From: an uncultured Oscillospiraceae bacterium
GTDB taxonomy: Bacteria; Bacillota; Clostridia; Oscillospirales; Oscillospiraceae
Reading direction: 5' to 3'
Assembly (NCBI GenBank): GCA_910584835.1
Contig: CAJUEG010000002.1
Span: forward strand, 36,317-100,316
Length of the DNA stretch: 64,000 bases
Positions 16,697 to 24,983 of the stretch are shown in pieces. Position 1 is the first letter of the stretch; each line of letters begins with the position of its first letter. The notes under the pieces are model-generated. The model was not told where the DNA came from. It saw only the letters and a list, made by a program, of their open reading frames with translations, and searched no databases. Made by a program: the position numbers and the translations under genes.

Positions 16697-17581
16697 ATGA
16701 AAATTGTATCTGTTATCAATTATAAGGGTGGAGTTGGAAAAACAACTATTACTGCAAATTTAGCGGCAGAAATGGCCTACAGAGGAAAGAAAGTATTAGT
16801 TATTGATTTGGATCCTCAAACAAACTTAACTTTTTCCTTTTTTAAAGTTGATGAATGGTCAAAAAAATATGAAAAAGACAAAACTATAAAGTTTTGGTTT
16901 GATTCTATAATTGACGGAAGTAACATTCCATCTTTTAACAACCTTATAGTGTCTAAAGATAAAATTGATATTATTTGCTCACATCTAGGGCTTATTGATG
17001 TAGATATTGAACTCGCGGCGGGCCTTTCATCTGGTACTGAACGTCAACACCGCATAAACTATATACGTACATATTCATATATTAAAAACGAACTTCAAAA
17101 ACTTAGCAAGGCATATGATATAGTTCTTTTTGATTGTCCCCCTAACTTTGGTATTGTTACTAAAAACGCGTTAATATCAAGTGATTACTATATTGTACCT
17201 GCAAAAATGGACTATTTATCAACCCTTGGAATCAATTATTTGAGGAACCATGTTAATCGGTTAGTAAAAGACTACAATACATATGTAGAAAAAGATGAAG
17301 ATAAAGTCAATCCACAATTCTTAGGGGTCATCGCAACAATGATTACTGTTAGAAATGGTGAGCCTATAGCTGCTCAAAAAGTTTATGTTGAAGAATTATC
17401 ACGTAGTCAAATTCCTGTATTTGAAAGTATGATAAGAGTAAATAATACTGTATATGCTTCTGCGCCACAATATGGTATACCGGTTGTCATGCACAGCTTT
17501 TCTTCGGGGACAACTTATGACAATATAGTCGATGAACTTGAGCGTTTAACTACGGAGTTTATAGCAAAGGCTGGAATATGA
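16697..17581 (+). CDS. orphan ParA-family ATPase
   Basis: 294 aa deviant-Walker ATPase: KGGVGKTT at residues 10-17, switch I region VIDLDPQTN, and Walker B IVLFDCPP. ParA proteins move DNA or protein cargo with a ParB- or adaptor-type partner. Base composition is clearly AT-rich against GC-rich neighbours, which suggests transfer. It has AGGAGG 7 nt upstream and overlaps the next gene by 4 bp. It is not next to parB, oriC genes or replication genes, so chromosome or plasmid partitioning is not the obvious job. Confidence 0.85.
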   Translation: MKIVSVINYKGGVGKTTITANLAAEMAYRGKKVLVIDLDPQTNLTFSFFKVDEWSKKYEKDKTIKFWFDSIIDGSNIPSFNNLIVSKDKIDIICSHLGLIDVDIELAAGLSSGTERQHRINYIRTYSYIKNELQKLSKAYDIVLFDCPPNFGIVTKNALISSDYYIVPAKMDYLSTLGINYLRNHVNRLVKDYNTYVEKDEDKVNPQFLGVIATMITVRNGEPIAAQKVYVEELSRSQIPVFESMIRVNNTVYASAPQYGIPVVMHSFSSGTTYDNIVDELERLTTEFIAKAGI

Positions 17582-17970
17582 TGAAAAATGAAATTAAATT
17601 AATAAAAATTGTTGTTGATATGCTGGATGACCTTACGGAGGAACAGTTATCCGCAATTTTAGAAAAAAGGGCCCATTTAAGGCTTGAGTTTTCTACTGTT
17701 AAAAAAGAATTTAATATATCTCCTGAATTTTCAGATAAGTTTTATGTCCAACTAGAGAATTGCCCTTCCAGAGAAATTGCACAAGAATTATTCGAAAAAA
17801 ATAGTTTTAAAAAACCTATTTTAAAAACAATTGCTAGATATTATAGTATCCCTATCGGAAGCAAAGAGAGCAACTCTCAAATAATTGATAAAATTATTGA
17901 AACGGTTGTTGGTTCGAAGCTCAAATATGATACTCTTTTAAACACTAACTTAAACGGACAAAATCAATAG
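17578..17970 (+). CDS. small partner protein of the ParA-like ATPase
   Basis: 130 aa (the start may be the next ATG at 17581). I do not recognise a named family. The N-terminal half is helical and charged. The C-terminal half, KPILKTIARYYSIP...IIDKIIETVVGSKL, resembles SAP-like/helix-extension-helix DNA-binding domains that end in a 'VGxxL' turn. Translational coupling with the ATPase implies a joint function, perhaps as DNA-binding adaptor; this is inference. It has the same AT-rich composition as its partner. Confidence 0.7.
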   Translation: MMKNEIKLIKIVVDMLDDLTEEQLSAILEKRAHLRLEFSTVKKEFNISPEFSDKFYVQLENCPSREIAQELFEKNSFKKPILKTIARYYSIPIGSKESNSQIIDKIIETVVGSKLKYDTLLNTNLNGQNQ

Positions 17971-17986
17971 AAGAATATGACATGAC

Positions 17987-18034
17987 AAAAGATGGTACTG
18001 CCCGGGATTTCTCCCAGGCAGTACCATCTTTTCC
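17987..18034. repeat. terminator hairpin, right copy flanking the ParA cassette
   Basis: AAAAGATGGTACTGCC/GGCAGTACCATCTTTT, 16-bp perfect arms with an inner GGGA/TCCC-type stem. It differs from the left copy at only a few positions and ends the ParA unit. On the minus strand it would end the V-ATPase operon. Confidence 0.85.
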
Positions 18035-18080
18035 TTTTTAGTCCCATCGTAGAAGCGGTAAATCGGCGGTACGGCTACCT

Positions 18081-18794
18081 CTAAACCTCCGCCGCTCCCT
18101 CGTCCGATTTTCCGAAAGTCCTTACGGCTCTTTCGGTTTCGGCCCTCCGCTCCTCCAGCGCTTCGGCCAGAAGCATGTCCTTCACCTTCATCAGCCGGGT
18201 GGTGGTGGACCGGTCGTTCTCGTCCAGCTTCATGGTGATATAGCGGATATTCTCCTGAGTCTCGGGGATGACCACGTACTCCAGGGCGTTGACGCGCCGG
18301 CGGGTCTTTTCGATCTCCTCCGCCATCAGCTGGGCGGCCTTCTCGGTCTGGGCCAGCTTCAGCATGTTCTGGAACACCTCGCCCAGAGCGGCCACCGCTC
18401 CGTCCAGCTCGCCGCTGGTGGCGGCAAAGCCATAGGGGAAGATGTCCCCGGTGTCCTCGGTGCGGGTCTGATAGTGGTACTCCGGCACGTTCACCGACAT
18501 GACGTTTTTGAAGGTCATGGTCAGCTCGACCGACTGCTTGGGATACATCAGCGCCTGCTCCATGGCCTGGGCGCTCATCAGCGCAGAGGCCACGGTGAAG
18601 GAGCCGTGCACCCGCATCAGGTCCCGCTCCACCTGGGAGCGCAGGGCGCGAAGCTCCCGCACGGTGTCCAGGAACTGCTTCATCAGCTCGTCCCGCTTGT
18701 CCTTGAGCAGCTTGTGGCCCCGCTGGGCGGTCTTCAGCTTGCCCTTGAGGCGGGTGAGCTCCATTCGGGTGGGGTTTACCACGGTGTTTGCCAT
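18081..18794 (-). CDS. atpD: V-type ATP synthase subunit D
   Basis: 237 aa central-stalk subunit (NtpD/AtpD family), a long helical hairpin starting NPTRMELTRLKGKLKTAQRG and ending in a second helix with the conserved ...PETQENIRYITMKLDE segment. It links the catalytic A3B3 ring to the c-ring. It is the last gene of the operon. Its 3' end shares 17 identical bases with a gene fragment 2.3 kb further on, marking a probable insertion site. Confidence 0.93.
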   Translation of the reverse strand: MANTVVNPTRMELTRLKGKLKTAQRGHKLLKDKRDELMKQFLDTVRELRALRSQVERDLMRVHGSFTVASALMSAQAMEQALMYPKQSVELTMTFKNVMSVNVPEYHYQTRTEDTGDIFPYGFAATSGELDGAVAALGEVFQNMLKLAQTEKAAQLMAEEIEKTRRRVNALEYVVIPETQENIRYITMKLDENDRSTTTRLMKVKDMLLAEALEERRAETERAVRTFGKSDEGAAEV

Positions 18795-18845
18795 AGGGAA
18801 TCACCTACTTTCGTTTGCGGCATAATAGGGACCCGCGACAGCGGG

Positions 18846-18977
18846 ACGGCGCAAGTGCGCCGTTCAAGCGTTTTTGCCAAAGGCAAAAACCTTGCCGCAG
18901 GGCGAATTCACTTCGCCCGAGGATTCAAATGGCCCCATGGGCCCCCAAGAAAGAGCCGCTTACTGCTCTTTCTTGGG
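18846..18977. repeat. row of five hairpins between subunit B and D genes
   Basis: Successive perfect stems are ACGGCGCA/TGCGCCGT (18846-18863), GTTTTTGCC/GGCAAAAAC (18870-18890), GGGCGAA/TTCGCCC (18900-18918), GGCCC/GGGCC (18931-18943), and a 13-bp stem CCCAAGAAAGAGC/GCTCTTTCTTGGG (18944-18977) that includes the subunit B stop codon. Confidence 0.75.
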
Positions 18978-20342
18978 CAGGTATTTGTCAATATACTCCT
19001 GCTTGATGCGCTTGAGCTCCGCGGTGGGCAGAATGGACAGCAGCTCCCAGCCCAGCGCCAGCGTCTCCTCGATGGAGCGGTTCTCCTCATAGCCCTGGTT
19101 GACGTAGCGCCGCTCGAACTCGTCGGCGAACTTGGCGTACAGCAGGTCGGTGGGGGTCAGGGCCGCCTCGCCCAGGATGGACATCAGCTCCTTGTTGTCC
19201 TTGCCGGTGGAGTAGGCCGCGAACAGCTGGTTCATGGTGTTGGCGTGATCCTCCCGGGTCTTGCCCACGCCGATGCCCTTGTCCTTCAGACGGGACAGGG
19301 AGGGCAGCACGTCCACCGGGGGATTGATGCCCTGGCGGTACAGGGACCGGGACAGGATGATCTGGCCCTCGGTGATATAGCCGGTCAGGTCGGGGATGGG
19401 GTGGGTCTTGTCGTCCTCGGGCATGGTGAGGATGGGGATCATGGTGATGGACCCCGCCTTGCCCAGCTGGCGACCGGCGCGCTCGTAGATGGTGGCCAGG
19501 TTGGTGTACAGGTAGCCGGGGAAGCCGCGGCGACCCGGGACCTCCTTCTTGGCGGCGGACACCTCACGCAGGGCCTCGGCGTAGTTGGTGATGTCGGTGA
19601 GGATGACCAGCACGTGCATGTCCTTCTCAAAGGCCAGGTACTCGGCGGCGGTGAGGGCCATGCGCGGGGTGGCGATACGCTCCACGGCGGGGTCGTCGGC
19701 CAGGTTGGTGAACAGCACCGTGCGGTCGATGGCGCCGGTGCGCTTGAACTCCTGGACGAAGAACTCGGACTCCTCGAAGGTGATGCCGATGGCGGCAAAC
19801 ACCACGGCGAAATTGGCGCTCTCATCCCCCAGCACCTTGGCCTGGCGGGCGATCTGGGCCGCCAGGTTGGCGTGGGGCAGGCCGGAGCCGGAGAAAATGG
19901 GCAGCTTCTGGCCGCGCACCAGGGTGTTCAGGCCGTCGATGGTGGAGATGCCCGTCTGGATGAACTCGTTGGGGTAGTCCCGGGCGGCGGGGTTCATGGG
20001 CAGGCCGTTGATGTCCCGGTACTCCTCGGCCAGGATGGCGGGGCCGCCGTCGATGGGCACGCCCATGCCGTTGAACACCCGGCCCAGCATGTCGCCGGAC
20101 ACCCCCAGCTGGAGGGGATGGCCCAGGAAGCGCACCTTGGACTGGGCCAGGTTGATGCCGGCGGCGGACTCAAAGAGCTGGACCACGGCGGTGTCGCCGT
20201 TGACCTCCAGCACCTGGCCCCGGCGGATGGAGCCGTCGGGCAGCTCCACCTCGGCCAGCTCGTCGTAGGTGACGTTTTCCACCATTTTGACCATCATCAG
20301 CGGGGACGCGATCTCCTGGATGGTTTTATACTCTCGGATCAC
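18960..20342 (-). CDS. atpB: V-type ATP synthase subunit B
   Basis: 460 aa non-catalytic subunit of the V-type A3B3 head. The N-terminal beta-barrel starts [36 protein letters not shown] replaces a classical P-loop, as expected of B subunits. The length is normal for the family. Its ATG overlaps the subunit A stop by 4 bp, which would couple the two subunits in equal amounts. Confidence 0.96.
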   Translation of the reverse strand: MIREYKTIQEIASPLMMVKMVENVTYDELAEVELPDGSIRRGQVLEVNGDTAVVQLFESAAGINLAQSKVRFLGHPLQLGVSGDMLGRVFNGMGVPIDGGPAILAEEYRDINGLPMNPAARDYPNEFIQTGISTIDGLNTLVRGQKLPIFSGSGLPHANLAAQIARQAKVLGDESANFAVVFAAIGITFEESEFFVQEFKRTGAIDRTVLFTNLADDPAVERIATPRMALTAAEYLAFEKDMHVLVILTDITNYAEALREVSAAKKEVPGRRGFPGYLYTNLATIYERAGRQLGKAGSITMIPILTMPEDDKTHPIPDLTGYITEGQIILSRSLYRQGINPPVDVLPSLSRLKDKGIGVGKTREDHANTMNQLFAAYSTGKDNKELMSILGEAALTPTDLLYAKFADEFERRYVNQGYEENRSIEETLALGWELLSILPTAELKRIKQEYIDKYLPKKEQ

Positions 20343-22117
20343 AGCTCCTCACCTGCCTTTCTGACGACCTCGTCGATCTCCTTCTCCATGGAGGAGGAGA
20401 TGTCGGCGTACACCTGGGCGTACTCGTCGGCGGGCACGCTCTTGGCGCGGCCGATGCGCTCACGGGCGGGAATCTCAAACAGCTTGGCCGTGGGGGCGCC
20501 CTTGGTGATGGCGGTGCGGCACAGCTTGTCGTAGTCCAGGATCATGGCCAGCAGCTTCTCCTGCCGGTCGTAGGTGGAGAAGGAGTCGATGTCCACGAAG
20601 GAGTTTTGCTGGAGGAAGTCCTCGCGGATCATACGGGCGGTCTCCAGGGTGAGCTGGTCGGCGGGGGACAGGGAGTCCTTGCCCACCAGCTGGACGATCT
20701 CGTTCAGGCTGGACTCCTGCTGGAGGACGCCCATGGCCTGCTCCCGGTTCTGGAGGAACTCCTTGCCCAGGTTCTCGTCAAACCAGGGCTTCAGGGAGTC
20801 CAGGTACAGGGAGTGGGAGGTGAGCCAGTTAATGGCGGGGAAGTGGCGCTTGTAGGCGAGAGACGCGTCCAGGGCCCAGAACACCTTGACGATACGCATG
20901 GTGCCCTGGCTGACGGGCTCGGCCAAATCGCCGCCCGGGGGGGACACGGCGCCCACGGCGGTGAGGCTGCCCCGGCGGTCCTCCTCGGACCCCAGGCAGG
21001 ACACGGAGCCCGCCCGCTCGTAGAACTGGGCCAGACGGGAGGCCAGGTAGGCGGGGTAGCCCTCCTCGCCGGGCATCTCCTCCAGACGGCCGGACATCTC
21101 GCGCAGGGCCTCGGCCCAGCGGGAGGTGGAGTCGGCGATGACGGCCACGTCGTAGCCCATGTCCCGGAAGTACTCGGCGATGGTGATGCCGGTGTAGATG
21201 GACGCCTCACGGGCGGCCACCGGCATGTCGGAGGTGTTCGCAATCAGGACGGTACGCTTCATCAGCGTCTCGCCGGTACGGGGGTCCACCAGCTCGGGGA
21301 ACTCCCGCAGCACGTCGGTCATCTCGTTGCCGCGCTCGCCGCAGCCGATGTAGACCACGATGTCCACGTCGGACCACTTGGCCAGGGCGTGCTGCATGAC
21401 GGTCTTGCCGGAGCCGAAGGGGCCGGGGATGGCCGCGGTGCCGCCCTTGGCCACGGGGAAGAAGGTGTCCACAATCCGCTGCCCGGAGGACAGGGGCTTG
21501 ATGGGGGGGTACTTGTGCTTGTAGGGGCGGCCCACACGGACGGGCCAGCGCTGGCTCATGGACAGCTCCACGTCGGTGCCGTCCTCCTTCGTCAGGACCG
21601 CCACCGTCTGGTGGACGTTATACCCCCCGGCGGGAACCACGCTCTTCAGCGTGCCCTTCAGGTTGGGGGGGACCATGATCTTGTGGAGCACCACCGGCGT
21701 CTCGGGGACGGTGCCGATGATGTCGCCGCCCACCACCTTATCGCCCACTTTCGCGACAGGGGTGAAGTCCCACAGCTTTTCGGGGTCGATGGGGGGCACC
21801 TCCACGCCGCGGGGCAGGTTGTTGCCGTGGACCTTCTCCATGATCTTCTCCAGCGGGCGCTGGATGCCGTCATAGATGTTCTCAATCATGCCAGGGCCAA
21901 GCTCCACGCTCATGGGGGAGCCGGTGGTCACCACCTCGGTGCCCGGGCCCAGGCCGGAGGTCTCCTCGTAGACCTGGATGGAGGCGGAGTCGCCGTTCAT
22001 GGTGAGGATCTCACCGATGAGGCGCTCGGGGCCCACGCGGACCACGTCGGACATGTTGGCGTCCGCCATGCCGGTGGCCACCACCAGGGGGCCGGAGACC
22101 TTAACTACTTTTCCCAT
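20339..22117 (-). CDS. atpA: V-type ATP synthase subunit A (catalytic)
   Basis: 592 aa catalytic subunit with the P-loop GPFGSGKTV (about residues 235-243), [15 protein letters not shown], and the long non-homologous insertion typical of V-type A subunits. It hydrolyses or makes ATP in three copies per complex. The upstream spacing holds the small DUF6199 gene. Confidence 0.97.
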   Translation of the reverse strand: MGKVVKVSGPLVVATGMADANMSDVVRVGPERLIGEILTMNGDSASIQVYEETSGLGPGTEVVTTGSPMSVELGPGMIENIYDGIQRPLEKIMEKVHGNNLPRGVEVPPIDPEKLWDFTPVAKVGDKVVGGDIIGTVPETPVVLHKIMVPPNLKGTLKSVVPAGGYNVHQTVAVLTKEDGTDVELSMSQRWPVRVGRPYKHKYPPIKPLSSGQRIVDTFFPVAKGGTAAIPGPFGSGKTVMQHALAKWSDVDIVVYIGCGERGNEMTDVLREFPELVDPRTGETLMKRTVLIANTSDMPVAAREASIYTGITIAEYFRDMGYDVAVIADSTSRWAEALREMSGRLEEMPGEEGYPAYLASRLAQFYERAGSVSCLGSEEDRRGSLTAVGAVSPPGGDLAEPVSQGTMRIVKVFWALDASLAYKRHFPAINWLTSHSLYLDSLKPWFDENLGKEFLQNREQAMGVLQQESSLNEIVQLVGKDSLSPADQLTLETARMIREDFLQQNSFVDIDSFSTYDRQEKLLAMILDYDKLCRTAITKGAPTAKLFEIPARERIGRAKSVPADEYAQVYADISSSMEKEIDEVVRKAGEEL

Positions 22118-22165
22118 AGGCTTTCAAAACCTTCTTTCTGGGTTGATTTCATTGTTTTACCGCGT

Positions 22166-22372
22166 TTACGAAATGAATGGGACGATCACGCTGCACAGAC
22201 CGGCCAGCGTACACATCACGCCGCCAAACCGCGTGGAGAACAGAAACAGATTGGACGGCTCAGTTCCGCCGTCGTGCTTCCAGCTCTCCGTCAGCTCAAA
22301 AACCAAACGCGGTTTTATCAGCATCGCGATACCCGCGGCAATCAGTGCCAGTCCGGCAATGAGATACAGCAT
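22166..22372 (-). CDS. DUF6199-type small membrane protein
   Basis: 68 aa with two hydrophobic segments (residues 2-18 and about 50-66) around the polar centre FELTESWKHDGGTEPSNLF. Similar small proteins with a 'TESWKS..EPS' centre occur widely in Clostridia. Its place inside the V-ATPase operon, between subunits F and A, is unusual. A role in the complex is not known. Confidence 0.65.
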   Translation of the reverse strand: MLYLIAGLALIAAGIAMLIKPRLVFELTESWKHDGGTEPSNLFLFSTRFGGVMCTLAGLCSVIVPFIS

Positions 22373-22382
22373 GACGCCCTCC

Positions 22383-22700
22383 TTACAGGATATCCGCGCC
22401 CACAGCCCGCTCCACCGACTTCTTGATGTTGGCCATGCCCAGGCCCAGGCTGCCCTCCTTGCCGGGGATGAGGATGACGGCGGGGGTCAGCTCGTCCTTG
22501 TACCGGGCGATGTCAGCCTCCATCTGGGCGGCGAACTGCTCGGTGAGGTAGACCACCGCGTAGTCCTCCCGGGCCAGCCGGTGGAGGGTGTGGCGGGCCT
22601 GCTCCACGTCGTCCACGGGGAAGACCGTCAGCCCCAGGGCCTTGAAGCCCATGACGCTGTCCTTGTCGCCCAGCACGGCGATCTGATAGCTGTTTGCCAT
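22383..22700 (-). CDS. atpF: V-type ATP synthase subunit F
   Basis: 105 aa Rossmann-like subunit F: the start IAVLGDKDSVMGFKALGL is diagnostic, and the end carries IPGKEGSLGLGM. It binds subunit D in the central stalk and regulates ATP hydrolysis. Confidence 0.94.
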   Translation of the reverse strand: MANSYQIAVLGDKDSVMGFKALGLTVFPVDDVEQARHTLHRLAREDYAVVYLTEQFAAQMEADIARYKDELTPAVILIPGKEGSLGLGMANIKKSVERAVGADIL

Positions 22701-22715
22701 AAGTCTCCCCCTTCC

Positions 22716-23723
22716 TTAACAGTAGGCCCGGCGCAGGCGCTGCCGGATGGTGACGCCGTCGATGCCCGCCATGCGCCCGGTGAGGATGATGCGGATGGCG
22801 GTGGCCTCCGCCTCCCGGGCGTAGAGGTACGCGACGACGGGCTGCTCCCCGAAGGGGATCATCCGCGCCTTTGCCAGGTAGGCCATCACCGCGTCGTCGC
22901 ACATGCGCTCAAACTCGGTGAGTGGCCCGCCGTTGGGGACGGCCACAGCGGCCCCCGCCTCGGCGGCGGCGGCAAACCCGGTGTTCTTGAACACCTTGGC
23001 CAGCTCCGGGCCCTTCACCGCCGCGATGGCCCCCGTGGCGACAACTCCCCCCGGCGCCAGCACGGCCCGGAGGAACTCCCCCGCCTTGTCCAGGCGGGCG
23101 GCCCGGACGGCGGCGCGCAGGTTGGCCCCGTCGATGAGGGTTGCCACATAGCCCTCCAGGAACTTGCTCCCGGACTGGCGGGCCAGGGCGGACAGCTCCT
23201 CAAAATAGGCCCGGTCCAGGATGAAATCCGCCTGCTGGGGATCGCCGGAGGATCCCAGCACCTCCCGGGCTTGGCCCACGGCCTCCCGGAAGGTCTCGGT
23301 GCACGCCCCCAGGTCCTCCCGGCGGTAGTCCTCGGCCAGGACGGCGGGATCGTACCGCCCGCCGCTCAGCAGCAGCCGGTCCTGGTTCAGCTTCAGCGCC
23401 TCCGCCTTCACCAGGGTCTTGGCGTTGTGGTAGTCGTACTTCACCCGGAACACGTCCATCAGCGCCTCGTTGCCCACCGCCTTGCCCATGTCGGCGAACA
23501 GGGCCGCCTGGGCCTGGGCCAGCATGGCGTCCAGCGCGGTATTGGTCACCTCGTTCAGCTCGGGGTAGCCGCACTCCACCAGCACCTTGGCCGCGTCGTT
23601 CACGTCCTTGGCGTCGATCATCCGCTCCATCCGCTCGGCGGTGAGCAGGCGTGTCTCCAGCACCCGGATGCGGGCGGAGATGGACAGAAAGTCGTTTTCC
23701 TTCAGCTTTTTTACCTTTTTTGA
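22716..23723 (-). CDS. atpC: V-type ATP synthase subunit C
   Basis: 335 aa, the length of Enterococcus NtpC. It begins SKKVKKLKENDFLSISARIRVLE. This subunit couples the central stalk to the membrane rotor. I chose a TTG start at 23723 because AAAGGGGGAG lies 5 nt upstream; a longer reading from an ATG at 23765 overlaps the subunit E stop but has no ribosome site and adds 14 atypical residues. Confidence 0.88.
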   Translation of the reverse strand, partial: SKKVKKLKENDFLSISARIRVLETRLLTAERMERMIDAKDVNDAAKVLVECGYPELNEVTNTALDAMLAQAQAALFADMGKAVGNEALMDVFRVKYDYHNAKTLVKAEALKLNQDRLLLSGGRYDPAVLAEDYRREDLGACTETFREAVGQAREVLGSSGDPQQADFILDRAYFEELSALARQSGSKFLEGYVATLIDGANLRAAVRAARLDKAGEFLRAVLAPGGVVATGAIAAVKGPELAKVFKNTGFAAAAEAGAAVAVPNGGPLTEFERMCDDAVMAYLAKARMIPFGEQPVVAYLYAREAEATAIRIILTGRMAGIDGVTIRQRLRRAYC

Positions 23724-23764
23724 CAAGTTTTCTCCCCCTTTCACATGCAATTGAAAGGGTTCCA

Positions 23765-24451
23765 TCAGTCAAACAGCACTTTGGCCACCTCGCCGGCCAG
23801 CGCGCCGCGCTGGAGCCGGATCAGGGTGTCAAAGGTGCAGTTGACCTCCACCGCGCCGTCGGAGAGGATGAAGCCGCCGTCCATGGGCCGGGTCTCCTCG
23901 GCCAGGGTGAGCATGGCGGCGCCGCTCAGGATGGCGGACGCGCCGGTCACCACCTTGTCCAGGATGGCCCCGGCCTTGGACCCGGCGACCTCCTCGGGCA
24001 GCTTGGGCGCCGCGGCCCTGGCAAGCTGCTCGTTGGCCGCCGCCACCACGGCCTTGCCCACCTCGATGTGGTCCTTGGCGGAGAAGATGAGCTTCTCCCG
24101 CCCGGTGGCCGACGCCTGCACGGCCAGCTTGGCCAGCAGGGCCACATACTGCTCCCGGGGCAGGTCCAGCAGCTGCTTGTGGGCCGCCTGGAAGGCCTCC
24201 TCGATCACGTCCTGCTTGGCGGTGAGCACCGCCTTGCGGCACTCCATCTGGGTCATGGAGTCCAGGTGGCGAGCCCGCTCCTCCGCCGCGCGGCGGCCCT
24301 GGGCCAGGATCTCCTCCGCCGCGGCCTTGGCCTCGGCCTGGTACCTGGCGGCGATGTCCGCCGCCTCGGCCCGGGCCTGGCCCAGCAGGGCCTCGTTTTC
24401 CGCCTTGCCGTCCTCCTCGATGCGCGCGGTAATCTTTTCAATTCCGTTCAT
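23765..24451 (-). CDS. atpE: V-type ATP synthase subunit E
   Basis: 228 aa peripheral-stalk subunit. The N-terminal half is one long, alanine/glutamate-rich helix (residues about 5-75). The C-terminal globular half ends ...GALAGEVAKVLFD. It pairs with subunit H/G to hold the A3B3 head against rotation. Confidence 0.9.
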   Translation of the reverse strand: MNGIEKITARIEEDGKAENEALLGQARAEAADIAARYQAEAKAAAEEILAQGRRAAEERARHLDSMTQMECRKAVLTAKQDVIEEAFQAAHKQLLDLPREQYVALLAKLAVQASATGREKLIFSAKDHIEVGKAVVAAANEQLARAAAPKLPEEVAGSKAGAILDKVVTGASAILSGAAMLTLAEETRPMDGGFILSDGAVEVNCTFDTLIRLQRGALAGEVAKVLFD

Positions 24452-24490
24452 TTATTTGGCTTACCGCCTTTCTGAAAATCAATGGTCCGC

Positions 24491-24982
24491 TTACAGCGCG
24501 TACATCAGCATCAGGATGGTGCCCACCAGGGACAGGATGGCGTAGAACTCCACGATACCGCACATAATGACGCCCTTCATGTAATCGTCCGGCTTCTTGG
24601 CCACGATGGCGCTGACGGAGGCGGCGGCCACACGGCCCTGGGCGATGGCGGAGAGCAGGCCGCCCAGCATGATGGGCACGCAGGCAAACAGGATGGCCAT
24701 ACCGTCGCCCACGCTCAGCTGGGCGGGATTGCCGGAGAAGAAGCCCAGGGTGAACAGGCCGAAGAAGCCGGCGGCCAGGCCGTACAGGCCCTGGGTGCCG
24801 GGGAGGGCCTGGAGGATCATGCACTTGGTGAAGTGCTCGGGGGTCTCGGACAGGACGCCGGTGGCGGCCTCGCCCACCATGCCGGTGCCCTTGGCGGAGC
24901 CGATGCAGCACAGGCCAACTGCCAGGGCGAAGCCGATGAAGGCCAGAGCCTGACCGCCTACCATTTCAAAAAAAGCAACCAT
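24491..24982 (-). CDS. atpK: V-type ATP synthase subunit K (rotor ring)
   Basis: 163 aa with four membrane helices, the doubled c-subunit typical of V-type rotors. It contains LPGTQGLYG, a glutamine in AIAQGRV, and the ion-carrying glutamate in VEFYAIL. These match the Na+-binding set of Enterococcus hirae NtpK (L61, T64, Q65, Q110, E139), so Na+ rather than H+ is the likely coupling ion. Confidence 0.95.
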   Translation of the reverse strand: MVAFFEMVGGQALAFIGFALAVGLCCIGSAKGTGMVGEAATGVLSETPEHFTKCMILQALPGTQGLYGLAAGFFGLFTLGFFSGNPAQLSVGDGMAILFACVPIMLGGLLSAIAQGRVAAASVSAIVAKKPDDYMKGVIMCGIVEFYAILSLVGTILMLMYAL

Positions 24983-24983
24983 T

